NCBI GenBank assembly: GCA_016617855.1
Contig: JAECUM010004372.1
Location: 45,208 to 109,207, forward strand
Source of the DNA: Megalonaias nervosa
Lineage: Eukaryota; Mollusca; Bivalvia; Unionida; Unionidae
DNA length: 64,000 bases
Direction of reading: 5' to 3'
The position numbers were made by a program, and so were the translations under genes. This document shows positions 1 through 13,203 of the stretch, piece after piece. The notes under the pieces are model-generated. The model saw nothing but the letters and a program-made list of their open reading frames with translations. It did not search any database and had not been told where the DNA came from. Numbering within the stretch: the stretch's first letter is position 1; every line of letters starts with the position of its first letter.

Positions 1-69
1 TGTGTAATTCTGACACTGATTTTACCAGTTTCTCAGTTGAGCATGCAGTCTTTGCTTAGTTGCAATATA

Positions 70-2470
70 GCTTTTCATAGACAGTTTTTGGGATATACCA
101 TTTTAGATTTTCCTAGACAGTTTGTGAAATATACTATTTCAGCTCTTCCTAGACAGTTTTTGGGATATACATGTACCATTTTGGCTTTTCCTAGACAGTT
201 TGTGAGATATACCATTTTAGCTCTTCCTAGACAGTTTGCGGGATATACCATTTTAGCTCTTCCTAGACAGTTTGTGAAATATACCATTTCAGCTTTTCCT
301 AGACAGTTTGTGAGATATACCATTTCAGCTCTTCCTAGACAGTTTGTGGGATATACCATTTTAGCTTTTCCTAGACAGTTTGGGGGATATACTATCTTAG
401 ATCCTCCTAGACAGTTTGTGGGATACACCATTTTAGCTTTTCTTAGACAGTTTGTGGGATATATCATTTCAGCTCTTCCTAGAAAGTTTGTGGGATATAC
501 CATTTTAGCTCTTCCTAGACAGTTTGTGGGATATACCTTTTAGCTCTTCCTAGACAGTGTTTGGAAATACCATTTTAGTTCTTCCAAGACAGTTTGTTGG
601 ATATACCATTTTAGCTCTTCTAGGCAGTTTGTGGGATGCACCATTTTTGCTGTTCCTAGAAAGTTTGTGGGATATACCATTTTAGTTCTTCCTAGACATT
701 TTATGGGACATGCCATGTTAGCTCTTCCTAGGCAGTTTGTGGGACATACCATTTTAGCTCTTCCTAGGCAGTTTGTGGGATATACCATTTTAGCTCTTTC
801 TAGACAGTTTGTGCGATATACCATTTTAGCTCTTCCTAGACAGTTTGTGCGATATACCATTTTAGCTCTTTCTAGACAGTTTGTGCGATATACCATTTTA
901 GCTCTTTCTAGACAGTTTGTGGGATATACCATTTTAGCTCTTCCTAGACAGTGTTTGGAAATACCATTTTAGTTCTTCCAAGACAGTTTGTGGGATATAC
1001 CATTTTAGCTCTTCTAGGCAGTTTGTGGGATGCACCATTTTTGCTGTTCCTAGAAAGTTTGTGGGATATACCATTTTAGTTCTTCCTAGACATTTTATGG
1101 GACATGCCATTTTAGCTCTTCCTAGGCAGTTTGTGGGATATACCATTTTAGCTCTTCCTAGACAGTTTGTGCGATATACCATTTTAGCTCTTTCTAGACA
1201 GTTTGTGCGATATACCATTTTAGCTCTTTCTAGACAGTTTGTGGGATACACCATTTTAGCTCTTCCTAGGCAGTTTGTGCGATATACCATTTTAGCTCTT
1301 CCTAGACAGTTTGTGCAATATACCATTTTAGCTCTTCCTAGACAGTTTGTGATATACCATTTTAGCTCTTTCTAGACAGTTTGTGCAATATACCATTTTA
1401 GCTCTTCCTAGACAGTGTTTGGAAATACCATTTTAGTTCTTCCAAGACAGTTTGTGGGATATACCATTTTAGCTCTTCCTAGGCAGTTTGTGGGATATAC
1501 CATTTTAGCTCTTCCTAGACAGTTTGTGTGATATACCATTTTAGCTCTTCCTAGACAGTTTGTGTGATATACCATTTTAGCTCTTTCTAGACAGTTTGTG
1601 CGATATACCATTTTAGCTCTTTCTAGACAGTTTGTGGGATATACCATTTTAGCTCTTCCTAGACAGTGTTTGGAAATACCATTTTAGTTCTTCCAAGACA
1701 GTTTGTGGGATATACCATTTTAGCTCTTCTAGGCAGTTTGTGGGATGCACCATTTTTGCTGTTCCTAGAAAGTTTGTGGGATATACCATTTTAGTTCTTC
1801 CTAGACATTTTATGGGACATGCCATTTAAGCTCTTCCTAGGCAGTTTGTGGGATATACCATTTTAGCTCTTCCTAGACAGTTTGTGCGATATACCATTTT
1901 AGCTCTTTCTAGACAGTTTGTGCGATATACCATTTTAGCTCTTTCTAGACAGTTTGTAGGATATACCATTTTAGCTCTTCCTAGGCAGTTTCTGGGATAT
2001 ACCATTTTAGCTCTTCCTAGACAGTTTGTGCGATATACCATTTTAGCTCTTCCTAGACAGTTTGTGCGATATACCATTTTAGCTCTTTCTAGACAGTTTG
2101 TGGGATATACCATTTTAGCTCTTCCTAGACTGTTTGAAAATACCATTTTAGCTCTTTCTAGACAGTTTGTAGGATATACCATTTTAGCTCTTCTAGGCAG
2201 TTTGTGGGATGCACCATTTTTGCTGTTCCTAGAAAGTTTGTGGGATATACCATTTTAGTTCTTCCTAGCCATTTTATGGGACATGCCATTTTAGCTCTTC
2301 CTAGGCAGTTTGTGGGACATACCATTTTAGCTCTTCCTAGGCAGTTTCTGGGACATACCATTTTAGCTCTTCCTAGACAGTTTGTGCGATATACCATTTT
2401 AGCTCTTTCTAGACAGTTTGTGGGACATACCATTTTAGCTGTTTCTAGACAGTTTGTGCGATATACCATG
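70..2470. repeat. 36-bp minisatellite/satellite array with higher-order structure
   Basis: About 65 diverged tandem copies of a 36-bp unit built around CCTAGACAGTTTGTGGGATA followed by TACCATTTTAGCTCTT. Because 36 is a multiple of 3 and the unit lacks stops in some frames, long open frames of a 12-residue repeat appear on both strands; I regard these as by-products. Variant units recur in fixed order: a GTGTTTGGAAATACC variant near 552, 948, 1413 and 1664, and a GATGCACCATTTTTGCTG variant near 634, 1028, 1743 and 2207. This indicates duplication of multi-unit blocks of about 390-720 bp. No splice context or start signal suggests translation. Confidence 0.93.
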
Positions 2471-2963
2471 TTCTACACTGATCACCTGCATATGAAAACC
2501 AGCCATGCATAAAGATAAAATTCATTTGTTCCTCTTTATGCATAAATTAAAATTCACACTTGCATGTAGACACCAAATGTTTATAAAAATAGCATTTTGC
2601 TGAATCCCAGCAAGAGTGGTCCTTGGGTCCATTTTTAACTGTACAGTGACTGGTGTCTATATAGGACCAGACAGGGGGCTATGTACACCAGTCATGAAAA
2701 TCCAAATACTCAGTCTCATACATGTACTTTTTTCAGGTGTTAAAATACCCTTCACTTCTAATCATACCCTTTGTTTGAAATAGTAAAGTACACTGTACTT
2801 ATGAGTACATTCTGGAGTATGTCATTAATGTAGGCACAAATACAGATATTTGTACTTTTAATTTAGAAATCAAAAAGCACCCTGTATTTAAAGAGTACAC
2901 TCAGAAGTACATTATTAATTTAGGCACTGAGAATGATGTGTTTGTTCTCCCCAAAAGTTTGAA
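2471..2963. other. Intergenic AT-rich DNA, nothing recognised
   Basis: No open frame, RNA gene or repeat is evident apart from two similar stretches near 2790-2840 and 2890-2930 (GAGTACA...AAGTACATTATTAAT-like), which look like a weak local duplication. Confidence 0.4.
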
Positions 2964-3734
2964 TTAACCCTTTACCTTATGCAAGCACCTTTGGATGCCT
3001 CTACTCCATTCACATGTAAGCACCCTTTTGACGCCTCTACACCATTCTAATGGAAGCGTCTTTCGATGCCTGCTGTAAACATCAGCCATTTTGAGCAGGT
3101 TTTTGTAGTGCCATCTTTGGGGAAAACCCCCTATTAGATTCTACATTCATTGGTGTGAATGACCATTACATCAGATCACGTGGTCGCTGTTTATGCTCCG
3201 GTCGAAATCTGCTATTTAAATTAACTGGGTTGTATTCTCCACGCTCCAAAATGGAGGTCGCAATAACTTAGATAAAGGCTCTGATATTGATGTAGGCAGC
3301 AATTAGTTTTTATAAATTATCAAATTCAGATGATTTAGTGGTGTAGACGCAGACATAGAACTTGTATATTTTGAGTATGAGAAGTCGCAGCTATGGTTGG
3401 TCATGCAGCTTCACTGACTTGACGGTGAACGAGTTCTATCAAGATTTTAAAGCACAAGAAAAATTCTTCTGATAAAAATAATTATACAGCTATAACGATT
3501 GGATTTTACTCTTAAACCTTTCCATACATAATATATGTGTACCAATTATGTAAAATGGTTAAAATTGTTGTTAAACGTAACATACACTACACTGCTTAAC
3601 AGTTAACAGGCAGGCCTATGCGTTTGGAGTCGAATAGGTAACTTGTTCTATTTATAGCGCACTGCACTGGGTAACTTTGCTACATGTATATCGAAGGGCT
3701 AAAAAGCCATACACTCTATGAGGTAAAGGGTTAA
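2964..3734. mobile_element. piggyBac-type MITE (TTAA target duplication)
   Basis: The sequence is bounded by TTAA at 2964-2967 and 3731-3734. Immediately inside are inverted ends CCCTTTACCTTAT (2968 onward) and ATGAGGTAAAGGG (ending 3730), i.e. 12 of 13 bases pair. A TTAA duplication with CCC-starting inverted repeats is the hallmark of piggyBac elements. The 763-bp interior has no transposase frame, so this is a non-autonomous copy. Near the left end, three related segments (AAGCACC/AAGCGTC...GATGCCT) are tandemly arranged. Confidence 0.75.
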
Positions 3735-4030
3735 AACTGTTGATCAGTAAACTAAGCAGAACTCTTAAAGAAAACATAAAATTTAAAGATTTCTTAATAT
3801 GCATAGGTGGATATCTTTTCATTCTGAGTGACCTTTATTTGGGAACCTAGTTTTGAAGCAGAGTTACTTTGGTGATTCATAATTTAAAATGTCTAAAATT
3901 ATTTTCTCTGTCCACAAGGACAAGTGAGCATATGTGTTGCCTTGTGTTTGTTGACTATTGCCCATCCGTCAACATTTCCTTGTTATGACTCTGAATGCTA
4001 TAGTTTTGATCCAGTTTTTATCAGACTTAG

Positions 4031-4084
<54 letters not shown>

Positions 4085-6359
4085 TCAATAGCGTGAATAA
4101 GTTAGAACATGAGCAAGATGTATGCATGCTAATGAGGTGCTCTTTGACCTGATTGGATAAGTTTGTAAACACTCTGGAAGCCGCATTTCTTGTCAGATTT
4201 GGATCAAAATTTAAATATAAGCTTTAGGCCTTGGACATGTTTAATAATGTGCGAGATCCTTACCTATTAATGAGGTGATCTTGGATCTCACCTGTCCATT
4301 CTGATCTAACCTACAACAAGGCTTCCATGGCAACCATTGTAAAATCCTTTTGATAGACGTATTGTCATGGGGTTTTCACTAGAGATGTCAAAATGTTAGG
4401 AAACTTCTACCTGGTACCCATCAGTGCTAACGATTGGTTACCCAGGCTACCTAAGTAAAAGGAAATTTTATTAAATTTTTACCTAAACTGCTTTGTTGTA
4501 GGTTCACACATGCCAACCCCCAAGAGAGGTACAAGTGTAATTATTGCTAATATAAGTGGCAAAAAACTGTAATCTGAGCATAAAAAGAACAAATTATATA
4601 TTACATGCCATAATTACAGTACACTGTATGAAAAACATTCATTTAGTTTTGTCACAAATCGGTTAAATTCATGTGGATTTGTAGTTAGTACAAGATTATA
4701 GACACAAAAGAAATTGATAAATTATTTATGCATAACACTCACTTTAACTAGATTACATGTCGACAGTAACTTTTGCAAAATAGTCATAACATCTGCAAAT
4801 GATGACTGCTGTATTACATCACTGTTGAATTCTTATTTCTAAATTTTTAAAGTGCTGTTGATTTGTCCTTTTCTGGATGCAACATGTTTTTAACTTTAAC
4901 AGAATCACTCTTCTCTAATATTTTTCAGTCATATAATGTCCATCAATCACATTGATAAAGCCTGTTTATTACAATCTCTGGCGCCATTTATTTTTAATTT
5001 AAACTAGTCTGCTATGTATTTGGGTATCAAAATAGAAGGAATCCATGGCACATGGTTTTACATTTAAGAAACCCATCTCTTTTCTTGGAACTGTTACATT
5101 TACAACTATAAATAGGAAATAAGGAAATTATATGGAAATGATGAACACTGGAGCTCATATCATTGTTTACAATTTACCAATCAGACGTATATATATACTA
5201 TATAATAATACGGAAATAAGGTATAAATAGGTGCAGTATGACATTTTCCTTTAACCAATGAGAGAGCAGTATTCCATTCGGCGAGTTGCACTTGGATATT
5301 AAGTGGGCATGATCATGGCAATGTTGAGCGGTAGCGTGAGAAAATAGTCTGGCAAACCTTAAAGGTATGATAGTAAGCCAAACTATGGACAAGCATACAA
5401 AGTCAAATGGCTGAGCTAATCATCAGTACCAACTTTATTATGCTCGCAAAATCTAGCTTGAAATATCAATGTTGATTCTTAAATAGGTCACTCTAGAAAG
5501 GAGAGATGTGTTCTCCCTTGTATTATTATATGGAACATGTATGACAAGTAAATTGTAAGCAACAGTATAAGATGTGATGATGAATAAATTCTCACATGAC
5601 ATGAGCCTTGAACTGTAATTGTTATCCTGTGTCTTGATCTGAACTTGGAAGCATTTTTTTAAGGGGTACCCAATTGCCCATTTTATTACTCAGGTTATTA
5701 TCAACCCATTGACATCTTTAGTTTTTACTGTAAGACTTCTTATGGTATGTAGATGATCCTAAATGGTGTAGCTCTGACATTGAACATGTACGCCATGGCA
5801 ACCATCTTGAAAATATTATTGCTGCTCATCCCAAACAGATGGTCACATCAGCATTAGGTTTTCATAAATGACTATGTCTGGCATGTAGAAGGTCCGAAAT
5901 ATATATGGCAATGATCTGACATCAAACATGGTTACCATGGTTGCCATCTTGAAATTCTTCCTATTGTATAAATTTCTGATGGCATTGTCATGGTTGTTAG
6001 CATTGGCATCAAAGTTAAGATTCTGCAATATATCCCAGTTTTACTGACACTGTTGTATGCACTTAATGAGTGTATACATAATTGAAAGTTCTGCTTAACG
6101 TATGCAAATAGAGGTCACATAATCAAGCATCAGCAGTACAGGCAAGACATGACATTGTGCTCAGTTCTTCTGGGTTTATTTTCCTACTGAATGAAATTTT
6201 GATGGGACTAGTGACCTTTGTTTTATGCAATTACCAATTTTAAGACCGACTAGTGACTTTTGTTTTATGCAATTACCAATTTTAAGACTGAAACAAAGTT
6301 TGGGAAACACGACATTTTCGTATTGTATTATTACAATGTTCATTATTTTGACTTTTCAG
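3735..6359. other. Upstream region of the DED-kinase gene; (TA)n and a two-copy repeat
   Basis: No gene is recognisable. It holds a (TA)n microsatellite at about 4034-4082 and two diverged copies of a ~180-bp segment at about 5700-5835 and 5850-6010, sharing CCATGGCAACCATCTTGAAA / CCATGGTTGCCATCTTGAAA-type cores. The acceptor at 6358-6359 implies that an upstream 5' untranslated exon lies here or further left, but I cannot place it. Confidence 0.45.
4034..4082. repeat. (TA)n microsatellite
   Basis: Uninterrupted AT dinucleotide run. Confidence 0.95.
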
Positions 6360-6410
6360 AAAAAGCGAGCAGCAAGTGGGACAATGGCACCTAGGTCGGA
6401 TGAAACTTTG
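6360..6410 (+). CDS. Exon 1: 5' leader and first 8 codons
   Basis: The acceptor is TTTTCAG ending 6359 and the donor is GTAAGT at 6411. ATG at 6385 has A at -3 and G at +4. The coding part gives MAPRSDET plus two bases; joined to exon 2 it forms codon 9 (Leu) and runs straight into DED helix 1. The 24 bases before the ATG are in frame and open, so part of an upstream exon could also be translated. Confidence 0.75.
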
Positions 6411-9400
6411 TAAGTATAAATGTTGGCCAATTTGAAAGTAACACATACAGTAGAACCTTGTTAATCCAGACACCTTTGTTCCAGTGAAAATATGTCCAGA
6501 TTAAAGAGTATTAATGCTGATCAGTTTTGAAAGCAACGCACACATGCATGCACTCTCAGACACACAGATGAAACTTGGTAGTTATAAATTCTGGTGAATT
6601 TCAAAATAACATACACATGCACAAACACACTCAGACAAACACACAGATGAAATTTTCGAAAGTATAAATGCTGGTCAATTTTGAAAGTAACATGTACATG
6701 CACATATTCTCAGACACTCAGATGAAACTTTGTAAGTATAAATACTGGTCAATTTGAAAGTAACATATACATGAACACACACACTCAAACACAGACGAAA
6801 CTTGGTAAATATAAATGCTGGTCAATTTGAAAGTAACATGTACATGTAAACACACTCAGACACACACAATAAGTATAAATGCTGGTCAGTTTTAAAGTAA
6901 TATATACACAGTAGAACTCATTAATCCGGACACCGTTCCCAGTGAATATGTCCAGATTAATGGGTTTTCTGGATAATTGAATTGCACACATTTTTATTTT
7001 ACAGTGTCATCATATCATACACGTCTACATGTATTTGGTAGCTGCACATGTATATTCAATAAAAGTTGAAACAAATTAATCAATGCATCATTTGACTTTT
7101 GTTTATATCACTTTATTATAACATGCACTTGTACATAAATAAAGTTTAAACAATTACTCTCAAATCTTTTTTATGCTGGTAGGTATATCTACTTATCTAC
7201 ACTTGCTTGACAGTGTACCATAATACATGTAATGTAAAAAGTACAAGAAGTTCAAACTTTTATCTTGCAGTTAAATATGTTATAGTAAACTAATAAAATG
7301 TAGTCATTTTATGAGTCTTATTTTACAGTTGTTATAGCTGTTATGAGCCAATAATTGATGTCGCTTTTTATTCTATAAATTAAACCCTATGCTGTTTAAA
7401 GCTTAAATCAATCAACTTTATTTGTACAGCTGTCAACAAACTAATTGTTACATACACAACAAAGAGACCAAGTGAGACACATATTTTATTAACCATATGT
7501 TTTGTCAAAAGTATGGACAAATTGATCCCAGTGTGTTCAATATTTAATTATTAACACCCCTGTTGGCAAGTAGCAAGAACAGACAGTGTACAGTTGCTGG
7601 TTTCAGTATCATTTTCCACAAACATGATTATTTAATCAATTTATAATAAATTAACACATCTCCAGATTTGCTAGGTGAATCAGTGTTATCCAGCTGACTG
7701 TATTTTCACATAAGATTCTTTGAATTTTCTTATTTTTGGACAGATTTTTTTCCAGATTTTGAGGCAAGTGTTCTAGTAATTTTACACTCTTGTCCCTGAT
7801 TTTGATTTTCAAATCCAGAATGTAGGTTTCTGGATTAACGAAGAAAATTTAACTGTAGGAATTGCATTCCCATTGAAATACATTCAGATAGGAAGGTTTC
7901 TGGATGAATGGAGTCCAGATTAACGAGGCTTCTCTTTACATGCACACAAACACACAGGCACACAAACACTCAGGCACACAAATACACAGGCACACAAACA
8001 CTCAGGTACATAAACACTCAGGCACACAAACACATTCGGAAGATCAATATAAGATAAATCATATTATCTGTCAGAGTTGGAGATTGTATTAGATCAGTTG
8101 TTATTTCACATTTTTCACTTTCAGTTGAGTTTCATGTAAAGATCTCCACCATTTATTAGGTATAATTTTAAATCATACTGAAGCTGTAGTGCAGCTGTTC
8201 AAAATCTTTGAGAGTTTTTTGTTGTTCGTATTATCGCAGTACATCTGTTTTATTATTTAATACCAAGTCACTGACAAATATTGTAGCTTATTTACCCAGC
8301 ATATGCTCAGTGCTTGTGACATGTATCAGTATTGTTATGGATATCTGTATCATCATTTACATTATAATACAGTTTTTATTTAAGTCATTTGGGTCTATGA
8401 CATTTATATTTCAATTCTTTCATTCAGTGACTTTCTGGCAGTATAGTAAAAGTTCATGCACACTGTGTTGTAGGATTCTCATTCATAAACCAGTCAATCG
8501 CAAAAGTTAAGTCAATAACTGTTAAGGTTAAATACACCATGCTTTAATTTAAATGGAGGTCACATAAACATCACGTGAAAATAGGAGTGCATTTGCCCTG
8601 TAGAGCTATCATGTATGCCATAATTGTTGATTGGTTCAATAGTTTGAGAAACTCATAACATGACTGTTTGTATTATTTAAAAATAATACTATTTTATGTT
8701 GGAGAATCTTTTAGTGAATTAGATCCTGTTGATTTGATGTGTATATAGTGAATATATAATGAGAATACCTGGCCAGTTTTGTAAGAGTCATTGAGAAGAA
8801 ATAGTGATTTATTTATAATATTTCTTGGATTAGCAGAGTAGAAAATCTTTAAACAGTCAGCACTTATCAGATTATGTGAATTTATTCAAGGACTTGAAAT
8901 TCTACTGGATTATGTTAAACTTTCAAGAATTTCAGCGATATTCTACATTCATGGATTACCTTGAAGTAAATACTTTTGGATTTATAACTGTGATTCTTCA
9001 GTGGTGCTAACATGTTAGCACATAAGCACATTAGAACCTTCATTCAGAATATCCTTTTGGACAATTTGGGGATTAGAGAGACATTGATAGGACAATTTAG
9101 GATATTCTAGGAATTTATACACTGTGAGTAATTTCTAATTCTTTCACTTTGATTTTATATTTTATTTAAATAAAATTATATTTTGGACAATTGAAAGCTT
9201 GTTGGGTTTCCCTTGTCTTGTTACTTAAGTTTAATCCCATAGACCTAACCATATAAGTTGATAAAAGTATTTTTGAGTTACTATTGGCTGTGTTAGCACA
9301 GCAATTACATACTTACTGTCCTTGGTTTGATCATTGATTCTGACTTGTTTAAGAGTATTTGGTCTCTGTCTAAGGTGACCTCAAAGGTATAATATAATGA

Positions 9401-9411
9401 TAGAATTAACC

Positions 9412-9486
<75 letters not shown>

Positions 9487-10004
9487 ATATAAATGAGTTC
9501 AAATGAACATTTGTATACGTCTGCTTCCGGATGCTTGGAAAATAAAACTTTTCCATCAGACTTAACCACTAATGCCTGTTAATTAAGGGTTATGTATTTT
9601 GTATGGTGGATAATCATTAGTGATGAGTGCCTTTTTTTTTCCAAACACATCTGTCAATGAAATCTTACAAGTTATTTTAATAACAATTAATGCCTTACTC
9701 ACCTAAAGATGGCGTCATTCATCAAAAACAGTCATTATACTTGACCAGTGAAGAAACTGCCCAAGGGACCTGAACATCATCTGTATCATGGACATGTACA
9801 AGTATTACAATTAAAATGTAACTGATAAGTTAGAATAGCAACATTTATTCCTTATTTATAAAAATTGGCTTCAATTAGTAATGGAATACTTACAAACACC
9901 AACTCAGTTTTTTGGACTTACCCATTGTCAAGTTCCTTGGAAACTGGAGCTTGCCTGAGCTGAATTTGAGATTTTCCCAGGAGTCAGGCATGTTGATTTG
10001 ATAA

Positions 10005-10037
<33 letters not shown>

Positions 10038-11382
10038 TGTAATACCTAAACTCAACAAACCAAAATACTAGGCACTATTAAGAACTACATTCCCTTTTCA
10101 ATAATAATACTAATAATGATAATGTAAAAACATGAACCATAGTCAGAAAAACATGATGCAGTTCACTATGTTGTAATACTTTAATGGTATTGTGAATGAA
10201 GTTTTGCATGCGCAAACATTGCCCATATAATGTGTGAAGATTATTTGATGTTAAACTTTGAGATGTGAGATGATGTTTGACCTATGAGACTTTGGCATAT
10301 TTGATCATGTCAATTTTATCCGTCACTTTAAATGTCTACCACGTCTGAATTACTTCTTCCATTCCTGAACATATGCCACCCACCCACCATTGTTTAGATC
10401 GCTGTCTGCATCTCTTATAAATGTGTACTCTGTGTTTTATACTAAATGTGAGTATAAAACCTTGCTCTGGTCCTCATAATGTCACACTGTTGTCATGAGT
10501 ATTAATGAATTCATCAAGGAATTCATCTAAAGACATCACAAGCCCTGGGACATCAACATTAAGTGGAAAGATTAGTTCATATGTTAGCAGTTAATGTGCC
10601 CTATTCATTTCCATGTTGGACCATGTGCATGTTGTGCTGGAATTTCTCATGAATAGTTTAGGAAATGAATTATCTTATCTTCCATGATTTTGGGATACCA
10701 AAGCCAGAAATGTGATGTTAGTCCAGAAATCAATGACTTCAACCATCTGGTGGAGTTTTATTACCAAAACAGCAGAGATGCAGGATATTGATGGAATCAA
10801 TGTGCCCGGCCGAAGAATCACATTTCTCTTGTCAGACTTTTGTTGACCAATAAGTTGGAACTAATGTTACTGTTCATTATTGTAAGTTCTTGGTCATGTA
10901 AAACTTGTCATTTTACTTTAATGTGCAAAATAGTATGCATTTGATAGGGACTATTTCTTACTGTATTACGACTCATTGGATCATCAGTACGTTGTACTCT
11001 TGCTCGATTCGCATCAAAATTCACTTGTCCATTTCATTCAGTTCTGTGTAATCATCATATGAGTATACAAATAAGATTAAAAGTAAAAACGCACACCACG
11101 GACATTGAGAGGACAACTTAATTCTGTCTAAATTTTGTGTTCAGAGGGATTTTTCCATGCAGTTTGAACAGTTGACTTAGTTACAGCCATGGGTAGCCCT
11201 GAGAAGGACAAATATTGATTGGCTAACTAAGGTCATGTGACATGAATAGGAGTCTATAAATATGAGTACAGACAGTGCACTGGCAGATAGCAGAGAGCGG
11301 CAAAGTATGAACATCTAAGTAGAAAAGAATTTTGGCCATGTATTCTAAAACCATCAACTATACATTTTTACATAACATTTTT

Positions 11383-11462
<80 letters not shown>

Positions 11463-11465
11463 CTA

Positions 11466-11531
<66 letters not shown>

Positions 11532-13145
11532 AATACCTAACTCAACAAACCAAAATACTAGGCACTATTAAGAACTACATTCCTTTTCTAGTAATGATGC
11601 TAGTAATGATAATGTAAAAACGTGAAACAACATCCGAAAAACATGATGCAGTTCACTATATTGTAATACCTTAATGGTATTGTGAATGGAGTTTTGCATG
11701 CATAAACACTGTCCAATTAATGTATAAAGATTATTTGATGTTAAACGTTGAGATGTGAGATGATGTTTGACCTACAAGGCTTTGGCATATTTGATCTTGT
11801 GATTTTTATCTGTCACTGAAAACGTCTGCCATGTGTGACTTACTTCTTCCTTTCCTGAACATATGCCACCCACCCACCATTGTTTAGATCGCCGTCTGCA
11901 TCTCTTATAAATGTGTGTACTCTGTGTTTTATACTAAATGTGAGTATAAAACCTTTTGGAATATCAAAGCCAGAAACATGATATTAGTCCATAAAATAGT
12001 GACTTCAACCATCCGGTGAGTTTTGTTACTGGAACAGCGGAAATGAAGGATAGTGATGAAATCAATGTGCCCGGCCGAAGAATCACATTTCTCTTGTCAG
12101 ACCTTTGTTGAACAATAAGTTAGAACTAATATTACTGTTTATTATTGTAAGTTCTTGGTTATGTAGAACTTGGTATTTTACTTTAATGTGCAGAAATAGT
12201 ATGCACTTGATAGGGACTATTTTTAACCGTATTACGACTCATTGCATCACCAGTACGTTGTACTCTCGCTCGATTCGCCTCAAACTTCACTTGTCCGTTT
12301 CGTTCAGTTCTACGTAATTGTAGGTATGAATATACAAATAAGGTTAAAAGTAAAAACGCACACCACGGACATTGAGAGGACAACTTAATTCTGTCTAAAT
12401 TTTGTGTTCAGAGGGATTTTTTATGCAGTTTGAACAGTTGACTTGGTTACCGCCATGGCTAACCCTGAGAAGGACAAACATTGATTGGCTAACTTGAATA
12501 TGAGTCTATAAATATGAGTGCAGACAGTGCACTGGCAGATAGCTGTCAGAGCGGCAAAGTATGAACATCTAAGTAGAAAAGAATTTCAGCCATATATTCC
12601 AAATCCAATCGAAAACCATTATGTATATTTTTTTTACATAACAGACATTAACTTTGGCACTTTAAAATCCCAAAGCTGAATCAAATTGTTATGAGAAATT
12701 TTAAGTAGAATTTATTACCTGATTGCTATTGAATTTAAATGCCTTATAATTATTATATTGTAATTCTTTATAAAGCTGCTGCTATCCCCCAGTCCACACC
12801 ACTCAAACACTGTGACTAGCACTAAAATTATTTTTCCATTGAGATCACGGTACTATGACAGAATGTGTTACATTCAGTCTAATAAATTTAGCTATTAATA
12901 CACACAGGAATTTAATAATATAATTAATTTCACCATAATATGGTGTATTATAATATTGTCTTTTGGCATTTAGACAAATAAGTCTGCTCTATATTATCAG
13001 AATTTGATAGTGTTGTGACAGACACTGTATTTATGTAAAGTCACTATGCAAGATTGAAAAGCATGTTCTATCTCACTTTTATTTTATATAAAAAGCATTT
13101 TTAAGTCCTGAACTCTGGTCTTTTCAATGTAACACATGGGGTGTT

Positions 13146-13203
<58 letters not shown>

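Larger units (their letters stand above)
11386..12646 (+). repeat. Tandem segmental duplication, copy B
   Basis: It begins with (CA)n(CT)n(TATC)n(TA)n at 11386-11528, then repeats copy A from TTGTAATACCTAACTCAAC to the TACATAACA tail. It lacks the 200-250 bp block present in copy A. It ends about 1.5 kb before exon 2. Confidence 0.85.

Noticed and set aside
37..2512. Several 80-168 codon open frames on both strands with 12-residue repeats
   Set aside because: They are the automatic result of a stop-free 36-bp tandem repeat; no splice, start or composition evidence for coding.
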